From Linepithema humile (taxonomy: Eukaryota > Arthropoda > Insecta > Hymenoptera > Formicidae), in the NCBI RefSeq assembly GCF_040581485.1, contig NC_090133.1, forward strand, positions 26,500,139 through 26,564,138: a DNA stretch of 64,000 nucleotides, given 5' to 3'. Below are positions 20,500-32,554 of the stretch, in pieces. The number at the start of each line of letters is the position of its first letter. Position 1 is the stretch's first letter. The translations under genes were made by a program, and so were the position numbers. Below the pieces are notes generated by a model that was not told the DNA's origin, ran no database searches, and was given only the letters and a program-made list of their open reading frames with translations.

Positions 20500-22660
20500 A
20501 ACGAACGCGGGGGCTGCTGGAGCCCGCGAGTGAGCGAGAAATTTTACGAGAATTTCCGAGACTAATTTCTCCGGCGCTTTGCGCTCGAGGCAGGCGGGCG
20601 TCGTTAATTTCTGACGTTAATTGCTAAACCTGAAGTTTCTAGAAATTTCCTGGGCGCCCCTAGCCTCGCTTCTGCTGCAGTCTATCCTCTTCCTCTCCTT
20701 CTCCATCTCGTTTACGTGTGTGTACGGGACCCACCATCATCCTCCGCTTCTTCCTCTCTCCCCGCGACCGCGTTTCCTTGCCGCCTCACGCGCGAGCGCG
20801 ACTGCTTCACCCGGTTTTCTGATATGAAGATTAAGCATCATTTATTCAGGACAACCGCGTGTGCAGGCCCTTCTTGACGAGACCGTTGAGGGTATCGTTC
20901 GGGCACCGGACTTGTGATTGAATTACTTTTGTAACAGCATGAGCCGGCCACTTATAAATATAAGAAATACTGCGAAAGTTGAGACCATTCAATTTGTTTT
21001 GCTTTATGAGCAGGTCTACGGTCTACGGAATTTTTACAAAGACTTTGGTATGAATATGCTAATATCGACTTTACTCAGCTTAAATTATTAACATTAGTAA
21101 GAATGCAATTTTGTTTTTTATTTATAAGTTTATTTTATTTTATTATAAGCGTCTACATATTTGGTTTTATATAAGCATCAAAAAAGGCACTTGAATTTAA
21201 AAGCATAGATATGCAAGTATCAGACGTTGGTCTATTCGCGATCATAAAATTTCGTAATTCCCCAAAGCCGTAGGTGCGGCAAGAAGTAATCCGGCGATAA
21301 GAAAAAAAGAATACGTATCCACTCGTGGCCGCGTACCGCAGAAACCGCAACTACCGCCTGCCGTCCCTCGTATTCGGCTCCCGCCCACCCTCTCGAAAGA
21401 TGCCGGCGTGTAGAAATCCGGTAGGAAGGGTCGCGCACCCCTCTTCAATGTGCACGGAGGTCAATTTCGTTGCGATAAAAGGGCGAGAGAGAGTTCCTTG
21501 CGCCCTCGCCTAGTTGTTTAGTTTTCCGCCATCTTTGTTCGCGCTTAGGTGCCGCGGGGGACAGAAGAGAGCGACGGGGGGAGGGCGACCGTACTTTGGA
21601 GAAAGAGTGAGAGGAAGAACCCGAGCGAGTGGTTGCTGGGGCGAGAAAGAGCGATGAGAAAGAGGGGGTTGGGTTAATAGCGGGCTCCGGCGGTTCTGCA
21701 ACCCCGTTGAGGCTTTCCGGGGAGAGAGGGAGATCGGTGAACGGCGTTGTAGGACGAAGGGGGAGGTGGGGGGAGAAGAGCGAGCGAGCGAGCGAGCCCG
21801 GCGAAGAAGAGGCATAAGTCGGAGAGAGAAGGCGGAAGGCTCGCGCAGCTTCACCGGAGACTGAAAGAGAAATACAGGAGGACCAAGATGGATAGAGAGA
21901 GCAGAAATAGACGCAAAAGACGGGGACGAGAGCGAGCGAGCGGCGGCGGTGGCGGAGGCGGCGGTGGCGGGCGGCACGAAAGGCGGGAAGGGAGAGATTT
22001 TACTTACTTACACCCCCACCAGCGGTGGTCCGCGCGCGACGAGACGGGCTAATGCGAGGCCGGGTGCGCGAGAAAAGGAACGACGACAGCGGCGGTTAGG
22101 TATTTCCCCCGTAGCGCGCGCGCAAAAGGCACCGTAACGATTTTCTGCTCCTTCGAAGGAATATGAAAGGCGATATTTGCGCGCGAACCCGGCACACCGG
22201 GAGAACGATGGGGTGGAGGGTAGGGTACACAGGCGGAGGTGGAGGAGGTGAGGCGGCGGGAAGAAGAGAGTGGCTGTGGGTAGCTCGGCGTCGTCGTCTC
22301 GCTCTCGCGCCCCCCACGTGTCTCGCCCGCTCTCGTTTCCACTAATGATGGAAAACGAGAGACAGGGTCGCCCCGGCAAATACCGCCCGGGCGGGATTTA
22401 AGGGATGAAAAGGGGCAGGAAGCCTTCTTTGCTGCCTCCGGGAGCTCTTTGATGTCACTAGACGTGCCGCCTAATTTTCAGGCCGGATCCAGCGCCGCGT
22501 CAAGGTTGTCCGGGAGCGAAAAATTATTATCTCCATCTCGCCGGACGTCCGCGAGAAAGTTGAAACTTCAAAGCGGATTCTTGAGAAACCGAAGCAAAGA
22601 TTATCAGAGTTTCTATTGAAATTCTTGCGTCGATGTTTGGAATACCGTAATCGCGTTGCA
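20500..22660. other. CpG-rich islands with purine-rich tracts, no gene recognised
   Basis: Includes CT-rich 20640-20830, a PHO/YY1 consensus GCCATCTTTG (21528-21537), purine-rich low complexity at 21550-21900, a (GAGC)n run at 21779-21796 and a GGC/GGT tract at 21941-21974. Frames of 100-155 codons are low-complexity (Arg/Gly/Ser). Confidence 0.35.
21528..21535 (+). promoter_or_regulatory. PHO/YY1 consensus site
   Basis: CCGCCATCTTTG matches the YY1/PHO core GCCATCTT in a CpG island, about 30 bp after CTCGCCTAGTTG. It could mark a YY1-type start site for a minus-strand transcript or a Polycomb-response motif. Confidence 0.35.
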
Positions 22661-24220
22661 TATTGACGCATATTGCTGAACTTTCTTATTATTGATATAC
22701 CTGTAATAGTTAAAATTGTGATCTGGCAGCTTAGATATTGTATCGACTGGCAAAAGTATAATACAATATAGCATCAATTATCTCAACCATCACTTTCTTC
22801 TAAATAATGTAAAGGTCCATAAAACCGTCTTGACACGCTTCATTAACCTTCGGCTATCGTCAGAGATTTAATTATCCTAGGGTTATAAAGAAAAATATAC
22901 GCTGGTAAAGTTAATTATCTCTTCTACCGTTTATCCGTTGTCTCATAATCTTGCTAACGTGAATAAATTATTTTGTAAGAATTAATTTCAGGGTAATTTA
23001 AATTGATGAATGAATAATTTCATCGAATTATTTTCCAAGAATTTAATTTCAAGGAAAATAGTTTAATTTTCTAAATAAAACATTTGGACGAACCATTTAT
23101 CGGCCAATCTAAATAATTTCAAAAGTTTGAAGAATAAAATTATGAGAAAAGTTGCTGAAGAAGGTGAGCGCCGAGAGCTCCAAGACGGGATATTTTTCTA
23201 CCTTTCGCATGGAAGAACAGCGATGCTACAGCCAATGCATTCTCCGCGTCGTTTAAGACAAAAGCTCGCGAAGGTGGTTCGAGGGGGCGGCAGGGGACGG
23301 CAGGGGGAAGGAAGAGGTCTATGGATGGCGAAGAAGAGGTACGCCCGGGTGGGAGCTGCCTCATTCCCGGCTGGAGACTTAGAGTTGGTAATTAAATACA
23401 AGGAACCTTGCTTCGCCTCGTCTCACCCCGAGTCAGCTCGTCCTCTTCTTCCACTCCTCCTCCACCTCCTTTTCCCTCATCCTCCTACTTCTGCTGCCAC
23501 CCATCCTCCCCGTTCTGTCTTCTCTCTTCTCGTCTTCTTGCGTCCCCTTACACCGTGCCCGGAATACAGAGAGGGCTGTATTTAATTCGAGACTTCATTC
23601 GATTTACTTCGAGTCGCGGATTACGCGTCGTCGAACTTCGAGCAAGCGACCGGCTGCCTTGCGCGATTGGCACGGTCCATGAATAGTGACGACGTGACGC
23701 AAAAATAAGCGCCCGGCGTCGCGACACGCGCATTAGAGACTCATCGCGTCTTCGAAATAACATCTAACATTGAGATGACATGTTTAACCCCGCGTATGTT
23801 TAAAGTGGCTGCTGTTATTTGCTTCTATCTATTTGCGCAATTTCACGTAAATCGTATATACGTAGATGAAATTATAGCTGAAGAGAGAAAAATAGGATCG
23901 TTTCCTTCCGCGATTTCGACGACATATTCTTACAGTAGAATAAAAGATAATGAACGGTCTAATTTCTTTAATATCTGATTTTCGAACTAATGTATTCGAG
24001 AAAATTAGTAAAAAAGCATAGTTTAGAAAATTATTTCATTTACAAAGCAAGAGATTAAAAAGGGCGCAATTTGTGTTCGCCTTAGGTTTTAATGGGTAGC
24101 TACAAGAATGATTTATTTGTTTCTAATATCTGTAATATGGAAATGCGAATTCATCGAAATTGAATTGATTTGAATTCATGATTTATGCCACGATAGATGC
24201 ACCGTCGAATTTCTAAACGT
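22660..24220. other. AT-rich flanks around a CpG-rich patch
   Basis: 22660-23130 and 23760-24220 are AT-rich. 23130-23760 is GC-rich with pyrimidine tracts, an inverted CCAAT (GATTGGCAC, about 23656) and a GTGAGC donor-like site at 23164. The 152-codon frame at 23127-23585 becomes Ser/Pro-rich in CT tracts and is not called a gene. Confidence 0.3.
22962..23085 (+). repeat. Degenerate 60-bp tandem duplication
   Basis: AATTATTTTGTAAGAATT (from 22966) and AATTATTTTCCAAGAATT (from 23026) open two units 60 bp apart, both continuing into TAATTTCA-type sequence. AT-rich and diverged, so an older duplication. Confidence 0.6.
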
Positions 24221-24404
24221 CGCGACGGCGTTGATCAGGCGACTGCTAATTGATCGCGTGCACACGGCAGCATTCGATGGCCGTCCGAGGCGGGCGTTTC
24301 TTTTCGTAAATCAATTTCTCGATCAGCCCGCGAGACATGCACGCGCATAGTCGTGCCATTATTGGCAATAACAGTGTTACACCAGCCCATCCAGCCGGCG
24401 GAGA

Positions 24405-24485
24405 TCTCTCTCTCTCTCTCTCTCTCTCCCTCTCCCTCTCTCTCTCTCTCTCTTCCTCTCTCTCTCTCTCTCTCTCTTTCTCTCT
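24405..24485 (+). repeat. (CT)n microsatellite, interrupted
   Basis: About 80 bp of CT with a few CC/TT interruptions. On the minus strand it is (GA)n, a substrate for GAGA-factor-like proteins and prone to triplex. It explains the long Ser/Leu and Arg/Glu frames at 24235-24900. Confidence 0.95.
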
Positions 24486-24845
24486 GCGCCGCTTTCTCCG
24501 GCGTCTCGCCAGGTCTCCTCTCTCGCCGGGGCTCTCTTGCTCTCTCGTGGCGAAACTCAATTCCCCAGGCCGTGCAGAACGGAGAGGGTGCGCACACTTT
24601 GCTTGCTCCTGCTGCACAAGACGAAATTTCATTCCCGCCCGCGCCCATCCTGTGCCCGGTAATTGTGCACGTGAAGCAACCTGAAACCTGCATTTGCCCC
24701 GTAGGTTCGCAAAGGAGGTTTCCCTCCGGCCCTCTTCTCATCACGGCGCTATCCTTTCCGGCGCTTCGAGATACAATCGCCCCGACTGCGAAAGCCATCA
24801 GTGTCCTCGAGGAAAAATTCCGCCACCCTCGATTCCGTATTCGGA

Positions 24846-24864
24846 GGGGGGAGGGGGGGGGGGG
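24846..24864 (+). repeat. Near-continuous poly-G (18 of 19)
   Basis: G6, A, G12. Quadruplex-prone and a likely sequencing or assembly weak spot. Confidence 0.8.
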
Positions 24865-24869
24865 AATTG

Positions 24870-25620
24870 CTCGTCCGAAAGTAACTTCTGGGTGAAACAT
24901 ACCGAAGCAGTAATCAATTGATGGTCGAAAATGTATCGATAAAAAGAGATTGCAAAATTGGATGACGTATGAAAACTGTAAAGCTTTGTCTCCAATATAA
25001 AAAATGAACTATTCATCGTAGTTTGATAGTTCTTCGTCAATTAAAACAAAGTTTTAAAACAAGTTTTTTTTTTTTTAGTTTATCTATGCAAAAAATAAAA
25101 TTTTATTTCGATTCAGTAAAAAACTTGGACTGTTTTTCAATCATTTATGCGTGGTTAATTAATTAGAATTTTTTTACAGAGATATAAGTTTCATAAAAAA
25201 TCAAGAAGCAGCGAATGATCGAAGAAAAACCGCTTCGGTTGTTTCATTATTAAGCGGTACTTCCGTAAGGGGATCTCGCGAAGATCTTTGACGGTAACAT
25301 CTTGGTCGCTAATAGCGCGACCGTTGCTTACGTCGTCTGGGGGATAAAAAAAAGAGCGCCGTTCTCGTAAGGAAAGGAAAATAGCGGGCGTAGCCGGGCA
25401 AACAGTCGACGCTAACGTTGTTGGGAAGTTCAGCGCGACCGACACAATAAGACGGCTCAATGAAAAGCGTCCTTTACTGCGGCTGCACCGTGAATGCTTA
25501 TATGCCGTTCCACGGAGAGCATTCTCTTTCTCACCGCGCCCGAACCTCCCTCTTTCGCCGCGGCTTCTCTCTTTCTCTCTCCGACTCGTCGCACTCGACG
25601 TCGCTATTTGCGCGATATCT
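24870..25620. other. AT-rich stretch then CpG-rich start of next island
   Basis: 24900-25220 is AT-rich with a TATCGATA DRE-type octamer (24934-24941) and a T-run at about 25066. From 25250 the sequence is GC-rich. The 151-codon minus frame (25191-25646) has no recognised domain. Confidence 0.3.
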
Positions 25621-25637
25621 CGCTCGTTGGCCGCCGG

Positions 25638-25649
25638 CTCAGCCAATGA
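25638..25649 (+). promoter_or_regulatory. Strong NF-Y site (CTCAGCCAATGA)
   Basis: CTCAGCCAATGA is an essentially optimal NF-Y/CCAAT element, followed by AAGCGCGCGGAGGCG in a CpG island. About 40 bp downstream GGCATGGCGGGGG provides an ATG, but that frame soon becomes Pro/Arg-rich low complexity. It is a promoter candidate with undetermined transcript. Confidence 0.35.
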
Positions 25650-27766
25650 AAGCGCGCGGAGGCGAGCTTTTACGGCGTTCTTACGGCATGGCGGGGGTTG
25701 CGGAAGGTTGGGGCTGCTGCCTCCGCAACGTTCTTATTGTTTCAGCCACCCCAACCCGCCTTCGCCCCCCCGGCAACCACCCCGGGCGCGCAACCATCTC
25801 TCCCGCTGCCGCCTCGCCCCGTCCATCGCCCCGTCGGTGGTACCACTCCACCCCGAGTTTACTTCCTCCTCGTCGTCCCCCCTTGCCCCGCGCACGCTAG
25901 AGAGCGCCCGACCGCCTCCTACGGCACTGTGCTTAGAATTTTAATGGACCGGCTTAGAAATTGTTGGCGGAATTAGATTTTAGGACGAGATTAGGCGGGG
26001 CTGCTCGAAATTACTGCAAGGAACGGCGGGCGAGCGAAGGGGAGGTGGGAGGTGGGTCGCTTTCACGCGCCCAAGCCGGAGGCCTTCACGAATTTATGCC
26101 GTTGCGGAAAGAGCGCGCGGATGACTTGCCCCCCCCCCCCCCTCGTCCTTTCGGCCCTTGATGAATCTCGGACTGCGTCGTTGAATTTTGAAGAGAGTGC
26201 GAAATTTTACGATAGAACACATCCGTCGCCGCTCTCGGTCCGCGAAGAAAGTCCTTCGAACGTTCTCTAGATCTCGGCTGCTTTCGTTAATTCTTTATTC
26301 GCAATTTTGTCATTTTTTTCTTGTTGCATTTGTCGCTAGAGCGACGCTCAAAAACCGATCGACCGGTTCGCAAGCACGCACGATGTATGTGAGCATCGAA
26401 ATACGCGGACGTATTTGGGGAATGCGGCATCGACAGTCGATGCACGTCGCGGTCTTTTCTCGGGACGATTATCGCCGCCGCTTCTCTGTCATCGAGGACG
26501 AGCGTACACGCGCGCGCACACATACACACGCCCACATTGACGCTCCGAAATCTCAGCCATCCTTCGACACCCCTTACCCGACGTCCTCCGACGTCCTAAC
26601 CACCCGTAACCGGCAAAATACGCGGACGCGGAGGCGCGAGCGAGACGGGGAAACGCAAATGGGTTGAGTCGACCCCGCGCTGCTGTTTGAGTTTGAAATT
26701 ACAGAGCGAGAGAATTTATATGCCGGTGCCGCCTGTTCTTGCGCGACGCACGAGAAGTTTCATTTATTTAAGGCATCTTGCTCGCTCTGGCAAGGGGCGC
26801 CGGCAGCTTCAAGAAGCAGCGGCGCGAGCCCCTCGTCGTTTCTCCACGTTGATGTTTAATGATATGTTCCACGAACGCCTTGGAACACCGGAAGCGATGG
26901 TACTCTCGCGTGGTCTCGTGTCTTTCGCCGCGTCTGGCAACTTGGCGTTAAACAGCCCCGTAGAATTCCGGAGAAATGCCAACGCGGCAGGAATTTTGTA
27001 TCGTATTAACGACACTGAACGCCGATGATTTTCCGAGGGCGTCGAGTCCCAGTCTTTTTCATCGCTCGTCCGCGCGCGCGAGCGAGCGAGCGGGCGCTGT
27101 CCGTACGTAAATTACAATTTTGCCGTAATTGTCGTTGGAACTAGTCGCACCGAAGTTACGTAATATTCGTATGTGAGTTTCAGCACGTCGCAAACTTTGC
27201 CCAGCTTCCCCCCCGCTGCGTCCGGTCCGTGTAGCGATCGCAATGTCTGAGAAACAGATCAACAGTGCGAAGGATCTGATCAGATTTTTTAATGAAAGGT
27301 GAAGAGAGAACTGAAGACAAAACATTTTAACTTGAAACCAATTGTATCAATGTATCAGTTAATTTGAATCATTTTTTATTTTTCTCAGAATTAAAAGGAA
27401 ACAAAGTTAAATCTTTTTTATGCAAAAATAATTTTACATTTTGTCCTACAAAGCTGTTCAGATTTATCAAAGCTGCTTTAATGAAAAGTTTCGAAGCGCG
27501 AAATCTTTCTCATAAGCACGCCTTGTCCTTATTTCGCAATGCGCGATCTATTATACAGTTTTCAATTGTAATTCGATCCAAGACGAGCACAAACGAGCGT
27601 GAGTCGTCGGTGACCCGTCAACAAGACCGAATGAGTATCTTTTATCGTTCGCAACGTCGCGTCTTCGGCTTGCATTGTGTATACAGCTCTAACCAGGGCC
27701 GATGATGAAAAGGAGCCTGCAGCTACGAGGAGGAGTCACTTTGAGGTCCTTCCGCGAGAATCGACG
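25650..27766. other. CpG-rich region with simple repeats, no gene recognised
   Basis: Contains a C14 run (26129-26142), an alternating CA/CG Z-DNA-prone tract (about 26507-26535) and GAGCGAGC near 27075. A 159-codon frame (26188-26667) has no domain and turns low-complexity. 27270-27540 is AT-rich. Confidence 0.3.
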
Positions 27767-28039
27767 ATGGATCCCAAAGTTGTCGAGGTATCCACCCTTT
27801 CCCTACATCGAAACACCCACCCCGTCCTCTTCCATTTCCAAGCGGCTTCCCACCCGCGTTCGCGCGCCCATCTAACCTGCGGAGCCCAGGTCCTCGTCCT
27901 CAGTGGCTTTGTCTGCAACTTCAGCCGGGTGTTTCGCGATTATAATTTAACGACGCCGGCAACGAAGCGAAGTTGGCCCCAGAAATCAATGCGCGCACCG
28001 AGACAAAAGCCAGCGACGACAGAAAGTCAGCGGGGGTAG
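27767..28039 (+). CDS. Candidate 90-aa reading frame, coding-like composition
   Basis: ATG in GACGATGG (A at -3, G at +4) opens MDPKVVEVSTLSLHRNTHPV and continues to TAG 28037-28039. The same frame is open about 30 codons upstream. By my count over roughly 85 codons of this frame, GC is about 65% at first, 47% at second and 62% at third positions, the order expected of coding DNA, though only modestly significant. A weak donor (GAG/GTATCC) directly follows MDPKVVE, so a short first exon is an alternative. There is one hydrophobic stretch (CGAQVLVLSGFVC) too short for a confident membrane helix. No family is recognised. It ends 35 bp before a (GAGC)n repeat. Confidence 0.25.
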   Translation: MDPKVVEVSTLSLHRNTHPVLFHFQAASHPRSRAHLTCGAQVLVLSGFVCNFSRVFRDYNLTTPATKRSWPQKSMRAPRQKPATTESQRG

Positions 28040-28073
28040 TGGCGAGGGGGCGCGGGACGGCACGGGGGGTATT

Positions 28074-28098
28074 GCGAGCGAGCGAGCGAGCGAGCGAG
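28074..28098 (+). repeat. (GAGC)n tetranucleotide repeat
   Basis: Six uninterrupted GAGC units. The same motif recurs near 9305, 21779, 27075 and 33237, a feature of this genome rather than of one locus. Confidence 0.9.
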
Positions 28099-30280
28099 AA
28101 GGCCGGGGTTTGAGGAGGGTTGTTTTGAGGGAATATAAGGGGGTCGCGTCTAGAAAGGCGAGAGAGAGGATGCCGCGAACGTCTATGTGCGCGCGAGGGC
28201 GTCATAAGTATCCCAGCGCTGGGGTGTGGGGGTCACGAAATTCAGCCGTATTTTCTTGCCGGCTAACAATCCCGTCTCGCGCTGTGTATCGATACCTAAA
28301 GTTGGACCACGAAAATTCTATGGACCCTCCCGGCGTGTGAATATACGAGCGGCGATCGCGTTCCAAGATCTCCATTCGTCCTCGCGTATTCATCTGTCAC
28401 GAGCAATACATTGCGCAGCAATAAAATTTCCTGTCGAGTCGGAACTCGGGAAAATTTAATTTGGAGATAAAAATTAGATTACTTTGGCGAAACAAGTATT
28501 CGTCTTTTTCTATTTCTCTCTCTCTCTCTCTCTTTCTCTTTTTCGAGATTCGTGCATTATTTCCGGCGCAAGAGACGAAAACCCCCATACGACGAAGGCA
28601 TAGACGCCTAGGCATTTGCGGCGGGTATTAAGAAATCTCTGCGGACGTTTGGCGGTCGGCCAGCATTCCCGGCGAATTAAAATACCGTGCCGAACGTGCA
28701 GAGCATCTCACATTACCGAGGTTTTCGCCGACGCCGCAAAAGTGCCGGATAGTTTGTTCTCCAGTTCGCTCGACGAATCTGGAACCAAAAGTTGCTTTTC
28801 CGAGGTCGAACATAGAACAGCAATAATTTTGAAAAAATGTTAAATAAAAAAAATAGAAGACAATCTATTGCGTGTAAATGTATCATCCGCACTGCAATTG
28901 AAAATGTAAAAAATGATGTATCGCGTCCAAATATTAGATACGTAAAATGTAAATGTGGGATTTAGAAAAATATGTACTATTGGCTTATAATTCTTCATAT
29001 TCGATAGAACGTAGCTCAGTCTGTCGAAATGACAGTTGAGAAAGATCAGGCAAAATTTGTAGGCAAGACGGCGTATCGAAATACAATTTTCCGCAGCCGG
29101 CGTGATGCGGCGCGACGTTCCGGCAACGGCACTCGAATAATTTCGACGAGTGACAGAAGCAGAAGCGCGGGCGCGGCGTTTGTCGAGATTCGAAGGCTCG
29201 CTGCGCTGAATCGGGTACTAGAAAGCGACATAAGGAAACAGCGCAGACGGTGGCGCGCTCGCTTTTCAAGGTATTGCGGGGGTACCCTGGCAGTCACGGG
29301 ACTGAAACGTTTGCAGACGCGTACCCGGTGTACAAAGTCGTAGCTCGCGGCCCTTTCATTTGTAAACGAAATTACAGAATAAGGTTGAGAGGGAGAAGGA
29401 GCGGTTGCCTAGGATAAGCGAGAGGATGAGAGGGAGGGCGAGCGGGAGAAAGAGAAGGCTGGCGTCGGCGTCGAGGTGAGGACGGTTATACGGCGAGGCT
29501 GGTAAGGGACCGTCGTGGAGCAGCTAGAAAGGTGGATAGGGAAGCGGGGCAGGGGAATAGCGGAAAGGGGGGGTGGATTTTACTCTGAAGCAAACGGCTC
29601 AAAGGAAATTAAGGAGCATTCACTCCACGAGAAGCTTCCACGGAGAAATATCGTCTGTGAAGTGAGAGAGGCAGAAACGCGCGGAGGACGGTCTAGGAAT
29701 ACGAGAACTCCTCCGAAAGCCGCGCAAATGAAGCGGCAGATCTGCTTTTCTGTAAACCGAGGAATTCGAAGAAAAACATGAACACCGCGAGCGATTCTCC
29801 GGATGGCCTGTTTCGCGGATAGCTTATCGAGATGCATCGCGTTGCGGCGGAAAATCGATTCGCTTTGATCGGCTCGAACGTCGATTGTATATTAGGAAAA
29901 AAAGAATTTAGTGTTTTTAACAAAATTTTACAGTTGAGCTTTTGCTCATAGCAATGAAATATTTTATTTTATATTACAAAAGATTTAGTTGTTTCTTTGC
30001 TAAAATAATTTTTACATTTTGTTGTAATAACTTTTACAATTTGGTTTTTTCAACTAAATATTTTTTCTACTGTAGGATAGAAAACATTTCAATTGAGCTA
30101 ATCGTAAGTAAGACTCATCGGTCTCTTCGTTGCGAAAATGCAAGCGCATGTTATGTAAACTTGAAATATTATAAATATTATTTGTATCAATTGTAAACAA
30201 TTAATTATTCTATTTCATTAATTTTATTCTAGATTTTGTGTATAAGTAAGATATGAAAAATACGAGCAGTTCTATTTCGT
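28099..30280. other. CpG-rich patches and AT-rich gaps, no gene recognised
   Basis: A TATCGATA (DRE-type) octamer lies at 28287-28294 and a (CT)n run at 28515-28540. 28560-28800 and 29000-29890 are GC-rich with frames open on both strands. 28800-29000 and 29890-30280 are AT-rich with nothing recognised. Confidence 0.3.
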
Positions 30281-32460
30281 CACTTTCGTCGGAAAGAAAC
30301 GTGTCGGAGAAAACGCACCTTTACGATCCTGCTGAAAAATTAATTACCTCGCTCCAGTGATTTTCTAAATTCTGACATTTACGGGCGATGAGGCGGTAAT
30401 ACCAGTTACATCGGCCGTGAAGGGTTGAATTCACGATGGAACTTTCGTAAGCAAGGCGGCCTGCTTGAACGCTCGTAGGAGCGCCGTTGCCCTCGTCCTG
30501 TTTTTCATCCCTTATTTTGCCAGAGGGGTTAGAAGAGGGCTGGTAAGACGGGGGTGGCAGCATGGCCGCTTCACCCGGGACTCCGCCCTCGAGTGGCTTC
30601 CCTCGGAAAGGGGAGAGAACTTGGAAAACCTGACGATCCTACGGGGTAGTACAAAGTACGTACTTACGGCCTGGTATGAAATGAAAAGGGGATGAAGTCG
30701 AGGGTGGTGGGGGCAGCGACACCATTCTCGCGCTCGTGCTTGTGCTTAATCTTTATTCCTAATACACCTATCGCGAACGCACTTCAATTTCAACGATAAA
30801 CGTATGGAACGCGTTGCCATTATCATCGCACAACAGAATAATTTATGTATGAAGTGAAAAATTATTAATTCAAATACTTTTTCGCTAAAAAAGTGCTTGA
30901 CAATTATGAATCGATTAATAATTCACGTTGTAGACTTAAAAATAGCATTATTATAGATCACGAATTAAACACAGTTGAGGAAACTATGATGTTTCAAAAA
31001 ATAAAGTATGTGTCAAAAAAAAATAAGTGGAGTTATTTTCTAAATATAAAATTTTGAAATATATATTTCTACAAGTTTAATACTTTTTTTTATTATCACT
31101 TTTGAATGGCGTGTTTCTTACGTCGCCAGCAGCGTCCAAAATTTTTAAACTTTGATCTTGATAGAAATGTTAATTTTCGTAAAAATTTTGATTATCGGAA
31201 AATTTAACTGGCCACATATTTGTATATTATTTTCATCACTTTATTTCACTTTTCTCGAATATTTCGATATACACCGACAAAAAAAAATCTCAAAGGGTTC
31301 GTATACGCGGGACTGTCGATCGCGGGACAAAATCGTAAACTGACCAAGGGCGAGGATCGCGTTCAGGAACTTGGTCAGTAGTACCCCACTCTTGTCTCCT
31401 CCTGAGTGACCGGTGGCCCCCGGATATGTGGGAAAGAAAACCAGTTTCGCGCCGGATAGCGTGCCAAGGAAGATGCACAATCGGCTGTAGGTCAATCTGA
31501 CTCGGACTTGCAAGCGAAAGGGAAAAAGAAGTGGCGGCGACAAGACATAAACCTGTTCCGGGTCAGTCCGAGGGCCCCGCTGACCTAGAGAAGGGTCCGA
31601 GGTTCTTGCCCCGTCTGTGTGAAAGTTGGACCCGTCCGCCGCAAACTGTAGCAAATTATTGCCGAATTGCGTAACTGATATTCAAAAAGCATACAATGCT
31701 GTGGAAATGAACATTTTCGTTATAATAATAATTGTGAACTCTAACGGCCAAATGTGATATAGCGTACCGTATCGAATAATTTCTCTCGAAAATAATTTAT
31801 ACCCTTTTATTGTAATATAATGCTTTCATATTATTTTAATATTTTATCGCTACAACTAATATGTGTCTCAATGGAAAATTAAAATATATTTAGTATTGCG
31901 CTCGCATGCGAGAAACATTTGCGGCAGCGCTTGTACGAAATATTATATCGATCACTGTCGAGCTCGTTTCCTTGATTTTTATTCCATTCAAAGTATCGAG
32001 TCGTTAATTCGGAAATTGTTCGTCCGGCGTGGCATATTGTTCGCGAGGCATCTGGTTCCGCGCGAAACAAGATCGACCGGATCTGCCGGACAGCGGCTTC
32101 TTTCGTGCCGGCGAATCGGCGTAACGTCCAGTTAGACCAGTTTTCAAACATTTCTGGGACAGGACAATGTCCAGGCATATGCGGCAGATGCGGTGCCGGC
32201 GCAAAGAACCGGCCCTCCAACGAAATTTACCTTTTGATTCAAATGTCTCGCAACGAAAAGGATTTATCGCGGACGTATCGGACCGCGTCTTTTTTTTCTC
32301 TCTCTCTCGTTTCGGTCCTCTTGTCTCGCCGTCGTTTTTTTTTTTTTTCTTCGCCGCGGCGCGCAGAAGATTTTCCCTCTCTCATTCGAATAAAAACACC
32401 GCAGCTTCCGATGAGCCGTCACGCCGACGGGAAGGTAACGACGGGTAGCGCTACCGACGT
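30280..32460. other. Alternating DNA, no gene recognised
   Basis: GC-rich at 30280-30800, 31290-31660 and 31900-32460; AT-rich between. A minus-strand GTAAGTAC donor-like site (as GTACTTAC near 30660) is present. The longest frame (137 codons, 31241-31654 minus) has no domain or periodicity. Confidence 0.3.
30854..30925. other. Foldback with nested hairpin
   Basis: GTGAA...TTATTAAT (from 30854) pairs with ATTAATAATTCAC (ending 30925), giving 13 bp with a 3-nt bulge. Inside lies a perfect 7-bp hairpin ACTTTTT-CGCTA-AAAAAGT (30876-30894). All AT-rich, so chance is plausible. Confidence 0.3.
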
Positions 32461-32523
32461 TCATTAAGAAACTTTAATTAAGTTCCATCAAGTTCGGCGG
32501 AACGACGCATGAATAAGTCCCCG

Positions 32524-32554
32524 CCTGTGTTAAAATCGACACAGGGTATATATA
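32524..32554 (+). promoter_or_regulatory. Perfect dyad CCTGTGT...ACACAGG abutting TATATATA
   Basis: CCTGTGT (32524-32530) and ACACAGG (32539-32545) form a perfect 7-bp dyad with an 8-nt centre. One base after it comes TATATATA (32547-32554), then CGCGCCGGGGCC. This reads like an operator-type dyad beside a TATA box at the edge of GC-rich DNA. A + start near 32577-32580 would be expected. No frame follows. Confidence 0.35.

Noticed and set aside
24235..24900. 221-codon minus and 180-codon plus frames
   Set aside because: Both run through the (CT)n microsatellite, which cannot contain stops in these frames.
25191..25646. 151-codon minus-strand frame
   Set aside because: It spans an AT-rich to CpG-rich junction, no domain is recognised, and length is within chance expectation.
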